64,000 bases of DNA, taken from assembly GCA_036320915.1 (NCBI GenBank), contig JAXBDG010000001.1, positions 62,001-126,000 on the forward strand, written 5' to 3'. The first letter of the stretch is position 1. Every line of letters starts with the position of its first letter. Source of the stretch: Linnemannia elongata. Lineage: Eukaryota > Mortierellomycota > Mortierellomycetes > Mortierellales > Mortierellaceae. Of this stretch, positions 11,872 to 25,300 are shown in pieces. The notes under the pieces were generated by a model, which was given only the letters and a program-made list of their open reading frames with translations, did no database searches and was not told the DNA's origin. Position numbers and translations under genes: made by a program.

Positions 11872-12404
11872 GAAGTCCTTGCTGGTTTTAGACAAGTGAG
11901 CGCGACAAAGAGTCCGAGCTGGAGTTGGAGTCCGAGAAGAAGAAAAAGTTTCCCCTTCCCTTTCCCTTTTCCTACCCTTTTTTTCCATAGTCCTTGTAGT
12001 ACCTTTTTTCCCTGATTGTTATTTTTTTCACCCCTTCGTTCGTGCGTTCGTTATTTCGTTTATCCTTTTCTCTCCCCCTTCCTTTCCCCATTGTTTCTTC
12101 CAGGAATCGTATTTCTAATCCTATTCTTGTTTATTACCTGCCTTATACATGCCATTGCTACCATGCTGTGTTTCTTTGCTGCTGTTATTCTCTCTGTTAT
12201 CTTGTGGAGAAGAGTGGGAAATGATATGATGCTTTTTTTTGCCTCCGCGTTCTTGTTTTTTTTTTTCACTTCTCATCAAAGAACGTCCTAGGGTCACGTG
12301 GAAAATACACATAGCTTGCTATTGATGCTTGGTATGAGATGAAATGAAAGGGAACAGGTTTTTTGAGTTTGAGCAATTCATGTTCGGAGACACCGTTTAC
12401 CCGC

Positions 12405-12408
<4 letters not shown>

Positions 12409-12439
<31 letters not shown>
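12409..12439. repeat. Poly(T) tract, 31 nt
   Basis: Homopolymer run in the spacer downstream of NOT2. Confidence 0.95.
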
Positions 12440-12443
<4 letters not shown>

Positions 12444-12488
12444 CATTTGCGTTGACTGTAGAGCTATTTTTGATGAATGGAAACACAG

Positions 12489-12489
12489 A

Positions 12490-12531
<42 letters not shown>
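12489..12531. repeat. (GA)n microsatellite
   Basis: Nearly perfect GA dinucleotide array of about 43 nt with one GATAGA interruption. Confidence 0.95.
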
Positions 12532-15500
12532 GAAGGGACGAATGGGAAGTGGAGAAGATGAAAGACAGCGGCAAGGTGGGACATTTCAGGCAATGTTGAC
12601 CACCTGGACAGAGCGGATCATTATTGGTGCGCAGGTTGTTTATTTGCAATAAGGATAAGAGTCTCCATCGAGGTACATTTTCCCATTGATTCTGTTCTGC
12701 TGGCAAGAAAGAGTTGGGAGGGACAAAAAAAAAAAAAAAGAATGGTAGTTTTGTAAAAAAGAAAGCATATTCAAATAAGGGAGTTGGTGCTGTAGTCGAG
12801 AAGATTTGTAAATATGTACGAGAGAGAGTGTGTGAGTATGAGAGCCAAAAAGAGAGAAGAGGGGGGGCGGCTTGGGTGTTTTTTGACAGCCAAAGCGGAT
12901 ATCGATTTTTTTATTTTCATTTTTATTCGAGTCGACTTTTTTTTTTTCTTTGGCTGAATGACAAAAAAGAGGCGGGCTGTTGATTTTTTTTTTTCTGTTG
13001 CCTCATTGTTTGTCTTGGCTCTGAGGTATGACAGATGTGCGTTGGGCAGTTGGCTGCGCTTTCTCTTTCTTCCTTCAAGGGATTTTCTCCTTTTCGAGTC
13101 AACTTCCAATTGCACAACAGTGTTTACCCTCTTGGGGAGGTTTTTTTTTGCTATTGTTTGTTGAATGAATGTTCTCGACATGGGAGAGTACAAGGAGAGG
13201 GGGAGTCGATCCAAGTTGTCGATTTTGCGAAATTTGTTTGTTCCCCTATTTGCTTGATATTCTCAGTGTTCACGAGTGTGGTTGGGTGGCGAATGGGAGT
13301 GCGGTGGCGTTGAATGGAGATTTGGATCAGAATGTTTACTTCAGGTGGGAGGGGGAGGAACAAGAGCAAGAGAGAGTGAGAGAAAGGGAAGAGGCGTGAA
13401 CGGTTGTTCCGGAAATAGTTTTCTAACGAACCATGGCCAATTTCCAAACGAGAGAGAGAGAGAGAGAGCATCCAGTTCGTCCAGATTCAAGGGTACCAAG
13501 TCAGGGAGGGTCGAGAGTACCCATGGCCATGAGATGCATCGTCATCGAGTACCGTTTTGTGACCCTAGGTATCTGTACTCTAGCAGCATCATCATCGTCG
13601 GGTTTGATATTTTTGTTTGTTTATTAAATGAATCAGTCATGGTTTGAATGTATCTTTCGAGACAGTCGAGAATGGACCATGCAATAAACATAATCTTTTT
13701 GAATTTAAAAGGACGAGAGAAGAGGAGATGTGGACTGACATGCAAACGTACGCTCATGCCAAGCAAGAACAACAGCAGCAAAGCACGCGAGCGAAGGGTG
13801 GAGGGCAAGGTGGACAGTTGGCAATTGAGGTCGTCGTTGTTGTCTGTTGCAGCCTACTAACATCTCTTTCCCGTTGGTTGTGATTCTCGACAAAGGCTTT
13901 TTTTCCTCTTCATCCTTATTTTTCTTACTTTATTTGGCTTGGCTGAGGGATTGTTTTTCTTGGCCTTGCCTTGGCCTTGCCTTGGCTGAATTGCATAGAA
14001 AAGAAAGGATGTAATATTTGGATTTAAATCAATCCTTTCCCTGGCTCTGATCAGATCGAGGCAAGGGTGACGATGATGTTGATGATGCTATCTGGTGGTG
14101 TGAATGCAATTACCCTTTGCCCATTGTATTATGTACTGTCTCTCGCTCTCTACCCCTCTCTCCCTCTCTCCCTCACTCTGTCTCTCTCGCTGAATCGCTC
14201 TCTCTCTCTCTGTCAGTCTTTATGTTGTCTGATATGATCTATTAAATAGTAAGTAGCAAAGTGAGTGACGGATACAAAAAAAAAAGAAAAAAAAAAAGAG
14301 TTCCTTTCCCATCGCCCCCTTCTTATCCTCGTCGTCATTTTCACTTCAGCAAATATACTGTATCTGTGCATCTGTATCTCACTCTCTCTCTCTCTCTCTC
14401 TCTCTCTCACTATAACAATCTGATCCAATCCTCGGTTGTATCTTCAATAGCAAATGAACAGATATGAAGGGTGCATACTTCAAAAGTAAGGGTGCACACA
14501 CACACACACACCACCACTCATAATAGCACTCGGTCGACTGACTTGACTGACCCCTTCTCCCCACAGTCCAAGAATAAAATCTTTTCTTTTCTTTCGCTTC
14601 CGTTCCTTTTTTTTTAAAAATCTCTTTTCTTCTTTCTTCAACTCATCATCACTTCTTCTTCTTTTTCTCCTTCTTCCTTCTTTCATCATCGTCATCGTCA
14701 TCGTCATCCCCATCTCACTCTCATCACCCTTTCTCATTACTCACACTCCCTCCTCACTTCATCACTCCCTTCTTCATTCCACCTTCAACAACAACAACAA
14801 CAACAACTCACTTCCACGCCTGGTATGTATTCCCCTCACTCTTCCTTTCCTTTACTCTTACTTTTCACTTTTACCTTCGCTGTCCGCTGTCACGACCTCT
14901 CCCTGTGTGCGACCTCTTGTATTGGGTTCCACAAACACCGAGAGCATCATCGTCATCACCCCTGTCCCTTGTACAACAACCCCCCCACTCCACATAGCCA
15001 GCTTCTTCAATCACCCTCACTCACTCCCACTCTTTACCTATATCGCCACTCAAGGCCGCTTCTCCTCCTCACTCTCCACCCTCTCTTCATATCTCTCATC
15101 ACTCTTCTCTGCGCTGTTAAAAAAAGAATTGGACCTCCGCACATAACCCATTCACCCATCCACATATTTACCCATCCGCAACAACCAGACAACAACATTA
15201 ACTGCGACTAGGTTGTTGCCGCCCCTTGGTCAAAGGGAGGGAAATGGAAAGAGAAGCAAAAGGCAAATTGGAAAAAGAGTGCGGAGAACCGAACTGGACT
15301 GGATCGGACATTCTCTCTTCTCTCACTCTATTCGGAACAGACATTACTATCACCCTCTTCGTTGTTGTTCCTCTACACGCATACACACATCATACACACA
15401 TACGCACATAGTGAGTCTCGTCTCCCCTTTTACTGCTTATTGTGCATTCGCCTGTCTCTGTTTATCCCTACTGTGGTGGCAAAAAAAAATAATAATTCAA

Positions 15501-16838
15501 TGACTTTTTTTTCCTTCAAAGTGAATGGACATTCTCTTCCCTGGGTTTTGAATGAGTGAATGAAGTGGGTGACATCCAATGGAACAGATGGAAGATCCAG
15601 AAACTGGCAACAGTTGTCTCCACAGTCGAAAAAAGAAAAAAAAGGGAGGCAAAGAGGAACACAGACAACGAGGGAACCCATACCTCTCTTTCTCCTTCTC
15701 TTCCTCCCCTGGAAGACTGTTGAACCATTCTTTTTCTTTTTTTTTCTTTTCGATTAGCTTACATGCATACCTTTCATTCACTTGCCCCTTTTCTGCACCC
15801 TCTCTCCACCTTTTCAACGCCTCGACCCCCCTTTGTCTCTCTCTCTCTCTTTTTTACCCTGACACCCAGTTCTTGTTGTTTTTATGCCATGGTTTTGGAG
15901 TAATGGAGAGTTCAATTGCATCACTCTAATACATTGTATTATTACCATCATGATCTGGCTAAAACCAGTCAGCGTCTCTCTTCTTCTTTCCCCCCCCCCC
16001 CTTTTTTTTTCCTCATTGTTGTTGTTATATTATTCCTCCGAACAAACGACACCCTTTGGTTCGTTCGTTTTTTTATTCGCTCGATTTTCGGTATTTATTA
16101 TTTTGTTTGTTCAAATCGAAGTGGTGAATCTCCTTTAAAGTGATCGCGTGCCAATTCCCTCTCCCTCTCTCCCTCTCTCTCTCTCTCTCATCGGTTGTTG
16201 TCGTTGTTGTTGCTGTTGTTGTTGTTTGGTGCGATCGTTCAATGGAAATTGGTTGGTTTGAATACATTCAGTCGTGTGTAGCTGCATGCTGGCTGCAATA
16301 CATTCTCCCTTTGCTCTCTCTTTCTTTCTCTTTTTTCTGTCAATCAAGTCAGCTCACCTTTTCTCTTCTTATTGCTTGCCAATCTGTTGTACGTTGTGTC
16401 ATCATCCATCCAATCCATCAACCGCAAACTGCTTCTTCCTTGCTGCGCTTTCCACGGCTTTCAAATCAATATTTTTTTTCTTTTCTTTCCTGCTCCTGAG
16501 CACTAAAGAGCAACGGATGGATTGGGTTAAAAATGTCTTTGATATGATATGGAGTTTTCCTCCTCATTGGGTGCCTATGGTTTCGTTATCAACCTCTGTG
16601 CCTGGCCCTGACTTTTCTTCTCCTTCTTTCTTGGTGCTTATTTTTATTCTTCTTTCCCTTTTACTTTTTTTCACTTTTCTTTTTCTTTTGCTGACATACT
16701 CTTCTTCTCTCCTTCTCTCCTTCTCTCCTCCTTCTCTTCCCTCTCTTCCCTCTCTTCCCTCTCTTCCTCCAATCGATTCCTTTCTCTCTACCAGATCAAA
16801 CAACTAGTCACCAGACACACCACTCTCGGACGACAACG

Positions 16839-19052
16839 ATGAACGCCCAAGCAGAGAAGCAGGAGCACCTCAGCTCCACAGATTCCCTCCAGGCCGCAGG
16901 TCTCAACCAGGATAGAGAAAACAGACACAGCAACGTGACCATGGTCAACACCTCCCAGACACCCCCCTCAACATCCCCCTCACCCCTCCGTCGTCACAGC
17001 AACAGCAACAGTAGCCTCAGTCAAAATAACAATTCACCATCTTCCTCACCAAAGAAGCCTACCGCAGATAAAAAGAGATCGCTTTGGGATCGGGCCATCA
17101 ACTCCGAAGTCGGTCGTCTCGTCTGCTCCCTCCTCTTCTTTGCCGTTGTCTGTATCGCCATGGCCTTCTGCAATCAATTCTCGGACCATCGCTTTGTCAA
17201 GACCAACTACACCGACATCTATCTGGAGGACCGTGGATTCGACATCTTCCCCGCTCAGCAGGATATCACCCCCGCCAATACCTTTGTCATGACCTCTGTC
17301 GTCTTTACTCTCATTGGAATCGCTATCCTTTGCCCCTCATGGCAGACCCGCATCATTGTCCTTCGCCGTGTATTCTGGGTTGTCGGTGCGCTTAGTGTTC
17401 TCCGTGCGACTACCTTGTCCGTCACCACCATGCCCACTCCTAAGGTCGGATGCAAACCCGCAACTGCAACTGGATTCGGAGAGATGTTCTGGATCGCCTT
17501 GCAGATGATCCCTGGAACTGTCCAAGCCTGCACTGATGATATCTTCTCTGGCCACACCGTCTTCATGTAAGTCTCCTCTCCTCTTATATGGTTACAGACA
17601 CTGGAAGGGATTAAAACAGGGGATCCATGTATACCTGCCTTGCCAGTGCGAATGGAAAATGGCAAGAATGGGAACAGGGATTTTGGTTGGTGCATGGACC
17701 AGAGTTGGTAAAGGGGGGTGGAAACAGAGTCATCCACCCATGAACCAGGAGGAACAAAACAAACAAATAAGCGAGCTTTGTCTTGCCAAAGTATCTTCCG
17801 ACTGCATGTCACCCACAACAACAACAGTAACAAAAAATCACCAAACAAAGGATACCAAACAAACAATCAGGAGAGGATCAAAAAAAAATAAGCACCACAT
17901 ACAAAACAAACAGCATCATATGGACGTAGACAAACAAGCAAACAAAAAAAACAACATGACGAGACCAGGCAGGTGGCATTGCGCGGCCGGAGACAAAAAT
18001 CAATATGCAATGGACATACACACAAGTGTACAAGAGAAGGGTCAGGAGATAGCGATAGAGTGAGCACAAAGTCTTCGGCAAAAGGGACTTAGGAGAGTAT
18101 ATCCAGGAGGCTCAGTTGAGTCAATATCAAGGGCCATAAGAGGAGAGGAAGAGAGAGGAAAATGAAAAAAAGAAAGGAGCTCTAACCATAATTCTGTTTT
18201 CTATAAACGAATAGGGTGACCTGTGCGATTCAGTGGCGATTGTATATGCGCAACTCGTGGATTAAGTACGTCTCGTTCATCTACATCACCGTCGGACTCT
18301 ACTTTGTCATCGCCACCCGCCTTCACTACACCGTCGATGTCGTCCTGGCCATCTTTATCACCTACGCGATGTGGTCGTTCTACATGGCCATGGTCGACAC
18401 TGTCATGGAGAAGGAGTACTTTGGTCTCCGCCGCCACAACGAAAAGTACACAATGTTTGACAGCTACTGGGATGAGAAGGAGAAGCTTCAGGAGCAGCAT
18501 TACAAACAGTTGGTCGACCAGTCCAGCAAGGATGATGATCCCTCAGCACCCCAACCCTCGGCTCTTGCCTTGAAGAGGGCTCAGCTTCAGCACGTCATGA
18601 ACCGCATTCGTGGTCCCGGAATTGGTTACAGCAGGGGCGAGTACGACCGTGTGGCGTTCATCCCTATGCAGTACAACATCTGGTTGACAGGATTGATCCG
18701 CTGGTGCGATGGTCTGGATCTTCGCATGCGCCAGTCGTCAAATGGCTTGGGTGTAACCCGCTGGGAGGAGTATGTCATGGAGCACAGGACTCAGCAGAAC
18801 CCCGTCTCCAGCAGCATTTTGCCCCAACACCACCAGTCTTCGTCCTCATCGGCAGTACCTACCGCATATCAGGCCTATGGAAAGCAGGAGATTAACGGTG
18901 ACGAAGAGATCGCCGGTCTGGAGGTATCTGGTAACAGTGGACGACCAGCGATGGCACAAGCAGGACACCCTCGCGAGTATACCACTGCACCAATGGGACT
19001 CGACAGCATCCAGATCGTTAGCCATCAGGATACCGCCAATGCCAGCCGTTAA
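16839..19052 (+). CDS. Sphingomyelin-synthase-like membrane phosphotransferase (PAP2_C family)
   Basis: Two exons, 16839-17566 and 18215-19052, encode 521 aa; the 648-nt intron splits a methionine codon. After a Ser/Asn/Pro-rich cytosolic N-terminus there are about six hydrophobic segments, starting near LVCSLLFFAVVCIAMAF. The catalytic layout of the sphingomyelin synthase / ceramide phosphotransferase family is present. C-T-D-D-I-F-S-G-H lies at 231-239, then H280-Y-T-V-D284; the putative triad H239/H280/D284 keeps the 4-residue HxxxD spacing and a similar gap between the two histidines. Such enzymes transfer a phospho-head group from a phospholipid to ceramide or diacylglycerol at Golgi or plasma membrane. 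Fungi usually make inositol phosphorylceramide with Aur1, which has different sequences, so donor and acceptor here are unknown. The C-terminal 170 residues are cytosolic and polar. Family call is good; exact reaction is not determinable. Confidence 0.85.
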
Positions 19053-20388
19053 GCGCGAGGTTGCTAGAGTCTGGATTCGTCCATTCGCAGCAGAGCAGGA
19101 GAACATGAATCATGAGGGCAGGGAGAACAGACGGGGCGGAGCAAACATAACCTTATGCACGCCTTTGTCGTCCTCATTATTATTCCCTGCGCACTTTTTG
19201 TTTTATTTCCCGTTCTGTCATTATCACACACGCCGTCAATTTCTCTTCATTTTTATCGAGCCCCATTCATCCCAAGCTCGCTTATTACCATCTAGCCTAC
19301 CATCTACTCTCACCAACTGCTTGTCTTTCCCATAGTCCCTAATTTATCATTCTTTTTGTACATCCTCCTTTCCGCTTAATACAAACCATCATCACCCTCC
19401 CATGCTTAGTCTGCTTTACTCGTTGTGTATTCTTTGATGATTGATGTTGCGTGTTCGCTTGGGTGAATTGATGTTAAGGACACAACTGAGGTTTATGCAG
19501 CGGATCTTTTCTCACTATTTTTCTTCTTTTTTTTTTCTTTCTTATTTTTCGATAGCCTTTCCGATCCGTCCCTTCTAACAACTCTTTGCAAAAATGATTA
19601 CAGATGCCATGATCGCCAGATCCCGTAAAAATGAGATTAGCTGCGTTAATTCTTAACCAAGTTTCTGTATCCAAGTCCCACTCTTTCTACTACTAGGCAC
19701 ACCTCCATCGTCTGCTCCAGAGTTATCAGTATCCCAACTGGAAGAGGGAGGGAAAGAAAAGAAAGGAAACCCCATTCCGAGCTGACAAAACCAGATCGCA
19801 CTCCCAGTTAATAAGAAAAATAGCCCTTCCCCCAGCTACTCTATGAATTCAGCATTGGTGGGGAATCCAGCGACGAAAAACCCCGATATCGAGCAACAAA
19901 AAAAACCCCCACTCCCGATATATCGACTACAGGATCGCCAGACATCCTCGATTCAAAATGTGATCGTCGTCGTCCTCTTCCTGGTCGAGCGGTTGTCCAT
20001 TCGGATGTCGAACGACACATTCAGGGAGTCCAATCGGGATGTAATCCTTTTTGACTGATGGAAAGGAAATAAGGGGGAAGTGACAAAAGCTATCCATTTT
20101 TTTTTTGAAGGCGGGGTGTTCATTTGCATAATAGACAGAGCGATGGACAAGGAATAAAGAAGTTGGTGAAGGGACAAGCAGGAAAAGTCAAAGATCTAAA
20201 AACAAAGAGGCTCTGGTTATAAAATACTCCATACTCAGTCAGTCGTCAAAAGGTAAAGGCGTCGAGGAAAATAAACAAAGGCTGGGCAACAAACACGAGG
20301 ATAAAGCACCTCAGAGACACTCGAGTTCGGCATATCAATCCTCACAACTTTTCCCCTTCATATTCACCACTAGGGCTCACTTGCAATC
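19053..20388. other. 3' region and spacer
   Basis: Downstream of the SMS-like gene: T-rich 3' sequence (19130-19560), then mixed DNA. A 71-codon ORF at 19843 has no recognisable feature. No gene supported. Confidence 0.55.
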
Positions 20389-20670
20389 ATGATTTACAAA
20401 CTCGTTGCTGATACGACCATTCCTGTACCTCTTCTCACAGCACAGGAGGCCATGACCAGGACCTTCACTTGTCACACATGCAAGAAAGTCTCTGCTTTCC
20501 CCAACAACGCCCTCACAGAATACTGCTGCATGGCCAAGCTCGACAAGTACTCGTCACAAGATTGGAAGTATCGGTTCATCCCCCACAGTTACGAGGGGAG
20601 ATGGTCAAGCGCTGTCCAGAATGCAAGTTTAGGCCCGACTCTCGAAAATCTTTTACCGAGGTTTTATTAG
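20389..20670 (+). CDS. Small putative zinc-binding protein, possibly frame-broken
   Basis: Frame of 93 aa opening MIYKLVADTTIPVPLL, with C28-x2-C31 and a CC pair at 46-47. In this frame the C-terminus is ordinary and no second metal pair appears. In the overlapping + frame that stays open to 20741, the sequence just after a GGGG run at 20595-20598 reads MVKRCPECKFRP, supplying a second C-x2-C. Joining the frames would give a protein of about 117 aa with two C-x2-C knuckles. This suggests either a frameshift mutation or a base-call error in the homopolymer, or simply chance. I do not recognise a family. AATAAA at about 20746 follows the longer frame. Confidence 0.4.
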   Translation: MIYKLVADTTIPVPLLTAQEAMTRTFTCHTCKKVSAFPNNALTEYCCMAKLDKYSSQDWKYRFIPHSYEGRWSSAVQNASLGPTLENLLPRFY

Positions 20671-21042
20671 CCTTCATTACACTACACGCAGACACAGATA
20701 CAAAGATGCAGACAGACGCGCCTTTTATTTTATTCATTTAGACTAAATAAACTACCATGTCTCAAACTATGGCACCCGCAAATAGGGACGCGCTTCTCCG
20801 TCACTCCTCGCCCATCTCTCCTCACCTTTCCTAAATATCCAATCAATCCAAACTCAAAGTACATCAGTTCCGGGTCTACACTTTGTTTCCTCCGCTCCTT
20901 TGTCTTTTCTACCCCTTTTTCACCGCTCCAGAACTACAACTATGCACACAATCTCTCTATCTCTGCTCGCTTCTCTCCATTCCTTCCCTGTCCATTCACT
21001 CGCACTCACTTATTTCTTCCCGGCTGATCATGAAGCAAGTCT

Positions 21043-21237
21043 ATGTTGTTCTTGATCGCAGGATTCGTAGTCCTCCATTCTTTCTCGTTCGCTGTCCCAA
21101 CAACACCACCCATCACCAGGCCCCTTGCGAGTCTCCCTACGACAAGGATTACAGCACGCGCATATCGGCGGCCTCGTTCATATGTGAGCAAGAGAGAGAT
21201 ACCTGCAAATAACTTTGCAACCAATTGCAACTGTTAG
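21043..21237 (+). CDS. Possible small secreted peptide, 64 aa
   Basis: Short single-exon frame starting MLFLIAGFVVLHSFSFA, a credible signal peptide with cleavage near residue 17-19. It is followed by a Thr/Pro/Arg-rich stretch, a YVSKREIP dibasic site and an NCNC terminus. ATG codons in other frames lie close upstream, so translation from this ATG is not assured. There is no homology call; support is only the hydrophobic leader, so this may be a chance ORF. Confidence 0.3.
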   Translation: MLFLIAGFVVLHSFSFAVPTTPPITRPLASLPTTRITARAYRRPRSYVSKREIPANNFATNCNC

Positions 21238-22316
21238 AGTGCCGCCACTTCCCCCACCCCCATCAGTGTCTGAGAGTGGCAATGAAGGGCAGAGACAGAA
21301 TGATAGGCAAAACAGACGAAGATAAATATATTGTTGAAAAGAAACTACCCAACCTTGCATACTTGACACAGCAATGCTTTTTGCTGGTTAGCAAATGAAA
21401 GTAGACGTATGATAAATCCATGCTTATTCGATCGCCTTCGCCGGCGCTCGGTTGCTTCAACTTGTTTGTGGAGTAATACATGATCAGTAAGTGCCCACTC
21501 GTTGAATGCTTGTAAGTCAGAGCCTTGAATTTAATATCACCTCTATCCAACGCCATTGCCCAATCGCCGGGACCAACAAAAAATAACAAGGTCAGAGTCT
21601 TTATCGGCGGCGCAACAGATGTCACCCTACATCTTCCCTCGCTACTTGAAAATAGGTGGAAATCCTCGATCACGGAGTTTCTTCCAAACCCAAATGGCGA
21701 TCATCAAAAGGCATTTTAATGCTATGGGATCATTTTGCTTCACCGAAATGCAGCAGCTTCAACGCGTGTTAAAACACAATCGGGGCATTTCGTGGTGCAC
21801 CACTGTCCGGCCTCAATCTATCGGGTACCAACCTGGGGGAACCATAGCAAGATCTGGCAATGACAATTGCGAAACGCCCTCCAGCTCGGGTGTCTTTTTT
21901 TTTTTTTTTGATCCGGATATCCAGTACTGTACTTCAAAAACCCACGCTGATTGCTTTCGTCCGTCGAGAAACAATGCAAGAGGTCAGAAAGGCATGCATT
22001 GTGGAGATTTTATTCATCCGCTGGTAGATTGTTGTTTTTTGTTGACCTTTCTATCCTCGTCCGTCCATTTTCTTTTTGGTGTTTTTGGTGTACCTCCTTC
22101 CCAAGACTAAACTCCTCCTCCTGTCCTTCCATCACAGCGATGGTTGATAGGCAGGTAGACGAGCATGGTAGGTTCAGTCAAATCAGGTTGGTCGGTCGGT
22201 TGTGTTTTTTTTTGTTGGTTGGTGTTGTGTTATCCATAGAAGTACAAATGTTGTTGCTACTACTCTTCATATCCAAAACGATCCTCCACTACCTCTCCTC
22301 ATCCTCGTCCTAACAC
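21238..22316. other. Spacer downstream of cullin-1
   Basis: Holds overlapping opposite-strand ORFs: minus 21263-21673, plus 21525-21719 and 21556-22110. They have more balanced amino-acid composition than the low-complexity spacers, but no recognisable motif, signal or splice continuity. They could be remnants of an old gene. The last 200 bases are likely the 3' UTR of CUL1. Confidence 0.4.
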
Positions 22317-25300
22317 TTAGGCGACATACGAGAACATGTCCTTCTGTCCCTCGACACGCTCAATGTACTCCTTCTCCAATAACACATCGATACACTTCTT
22401 GATATCGGGCACACGAGGCTTGAAGCGAGTCTGGAGCTGTGTGATCACCTCGTTCATCAAAGCGACGTGCTTCATCACCTTGCGCGTCTTCATGATACGC
22501 ACAATGGCAGCTTGCATCAACAGCTTGCGGTCCTCCTCAATCGTCTTATGTGTCTCTTCCGTCTCGACCTTCTGCTCAGATTTCAATGGCAAGTTCAAGT
22601 TGACACGGATCTTTTTGCTATTAGGGTCAATTCAAAAAGGAGAAAGTATGTTAGTTTCTGTCCGAAAAAGTAAGCACCAGCGCGATCAATGAAACAATCC
22701 AGTGAATAGCGAGTAAAGTACCTCTTGAAATCCATGTTTAGGTCATAGCGGGTGCCGGCATCACCGACGTTCTCTCCGTTGCCGAGGAGGAGGACCTTGG
22801 CCTTGACCAAAATACCCAAAGCACCGGAAAGGATATCGGGGTTGAGGTTCGTCTGGGTCTGCAACTCCTCGAGCGAGTATGAGACACCGGTATTGTACTG
22901 GAGCAAGATACCCATCTGGTAGGTCGAGGTCTGGAACGAGTAACCAGTCTTGCTCGACTTGATATAGTTGGTCTTGAGATCAGCCTTGGAGAGCTGGAAC
23001 AGCCAGTTCAACTTACGACCAGAGTGCTTGGCCTGGTAGAATGCCTGGAAGCGCTCATAGGTCTTAACAACATCATCGGGCAAGTTAAACGAGGTTGTGG
23101 GAGCCTGGAGGGGCCATGAGGCGGTACCCAAAACAAGAATGGAGAAATCGACGGTCGAGTCTGAGGAATCGTGGTTCTGGGCCATCTTGTCCCTGAAAGC
23201 ATCGTTCAATTCCTTGGAGAGTCCCATATCCGTAAACATACGCTGCAATTTGGAGGTGTACTCGAAACCGCAGGCCTCCTTCAAACGCGAAATCATTCCA
23301 GCCTCCGCATCCTCCGAAGCCGAAGTGTCGTTGACAAGACGTTTGGCCAACATCTTGGAGTAAAACTTTTGGAACACATCCTTGTCCTCGACATACTTGA
23401 ACACCGTCATCTATTTGTCCAAGGTAATGGAAGATTAAAGGTCAATGCTAGTCCGCATATATAATATGGAAGCAAACATAACAACAATCGAGGAACGCGG
23501 ACTTACGATGCTGTTGAGGATCTCCTCAAGATCGTTCTCTTCGGGGTTCTTAGAGCTCTTTCTCAACAGGGAATCGCAGTAACGAGCCAACTGCTCGGGA
23601 GACTTGGAGGTCGACGACTTGCAGATCTTGTTGCGGTTAACAAACTCGCGACAAGCCTTATCCAATGATGCGACAAAGCCAGCCTCGCCACGGAAGGCAG
23701 TCTGAACAAGATCGTTGTACTTCTTGTGGACTTCCAAGAGAGCATCCACGTAGACCTTGGGCTCTAGGGTCTCGGCTGACTCGTCAGCAATCTTCTCAAT
23801 GGCACTCAAACCAGCCTTGCGGACATGGGCCTCGAAGCGGGCACGGAGAGGGTCCAAGCCGTTGGGGATACGGAGAAGAAGCGAGAACATACGGTACAGA
23901 TCCTCCTGCTTATCCTGGTTCAACAAGTTCTGGAACTCTTCCCAAATGATCTCAGTGTGGCCCTTGACCAGAACGGTCTCACAGTTCTGGATCAATGGCT
24001 TGTGTGTGCTGGCGTGGAGGTACATCTGGACACGACTCTCCTCCTCTGCCAAGCGGACCTCGGCCTAATCGCGAGTTATGAAATGAAAGTTTCAAGTTAG
24101 ACAAAGCGGTCATAGTCGAGGGTCATCGATCTATACGTGGGATGTATGTGACAAATTATCATCTCCAATGAATATTACCTTCTTCATGTACTCGGTAACG
24201 CTGTTTTCGCTCAAAAACTTTTCAGACTCCATCTTGTAGTAGACTTCAGTGGCAGCGATGAATGGCTTCTCAAAGTACTGGCGGTACACCTCGAGGGTGG
24301 TCTTCTTCGAGTCGTTCTCATCCAAGCCCAATGAAACTAGAGACGACAGAAATAAACAGTGTTAATGACAATGAACATATGCATCAGCATAGCAAGGCAG
24401 GTGTGACAGTATACACATTGATCGATCTGACTCCATGAGTGATTACCAAAGGACTCAACGACGTTGCGGAGAAGGCTGGTCTCGACTCCCTCGCCGTTGC
24501 GCTGACGCTCGATCAATTGAAGAACGGCAGCCATAACATTGCGCTCGACGTGGCTGAACAGGCTGTCCTTCCAGCTCACAAGGGCAAGCTAAGAAAAGCA
24601 GAAGTGATGTCTCGTTGCGATTAATACAAGGCAAATCGATTGTCATTCAATTAAACTAAAGAAAGTAAAAATGACGAGTTAAATGAACTTACAGTTCCGA
24701 CATCGTGGACGGTCTTGCGACCCTCGTCTATCTCACGCTTGACCCAGTGGCGGTTGAGGTAGGTGAACAAGTGGTGGACATAGGTCGAGGCGCCGGTGAA
24801 CTTGACCCACTGCTTTGTGTAGAATTCCAACAGAGAGACGTCCATGAACTTTTCAGAGTCCTTGCGGGTCTCCTCGAGGTGCTTCTGGAAGTAACGAATC
24901 AAGTGCGAGTACAAATCACTGCCTCCCAAGGTTGCTCCTACAAACGGTTCATAGTAAGATAATTGAAGATATAGGTGAATAAAGAGTTCCAGGTAACAAA
25001 TGACTGTTTCCAAAGCATCGTATGGTTGAGGGTAGGGTAGCGTGGCCGAAGTGGCGCAGTTGCGTGTCGAATGGATGACGACGCATGGAGTTGGGTGGGT
25101 AGTTGCTATTGTTACCTCGGGTCTGGATGGAGGCGTTCATGCCATCGGGGGCGGCCTTGGTGGTGCAGTAGTTGTAGATGACACTATTGTTCAAACAAGA
25201 AAAGTATTGTTAGAAGGTTTGGCTTTTGGTTGTGGAAAACGACACAACACGGAGGAAAGACGCGATAGGGAAACATTCACTCTTGTCCGTGGCAGGTCTC

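Larger units (their letters stand above)
11872..16838. other. 5 kb low-complexity spacer
   Basis: It holds the 3' end of NOT2 and the leader of the next gene. It is rich in simple sequence: poly(T) 12409-12439, (GA)n 12489-12531, (CT)n 14382-14408, (CA)n about 14493-14511, a CTTGGC/CTTGCC array near 13952-13987, CAA repeats near 14787-14805 and polypyrimidine DNA at 16580-16770. Open frames of up to 177 codons are serine/leucine/phenylalanine- or arginine/glutamate-rich products of this composition. I see no supported gene. Confidence 0.65.

Noticed and set aside
14825..15211. 128-codon + frame opening with a leader-like hydrophobic run
   Set aside because: The rest is Pro/His/Leu low-complexity and lies in a long simple-sequence leader region.
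21263..21719. Overlapping frames on both strands that might be a transposon relic
   Set aside because: No recognisable transposase or reverse-transcriptase motif and no terminal repeats.
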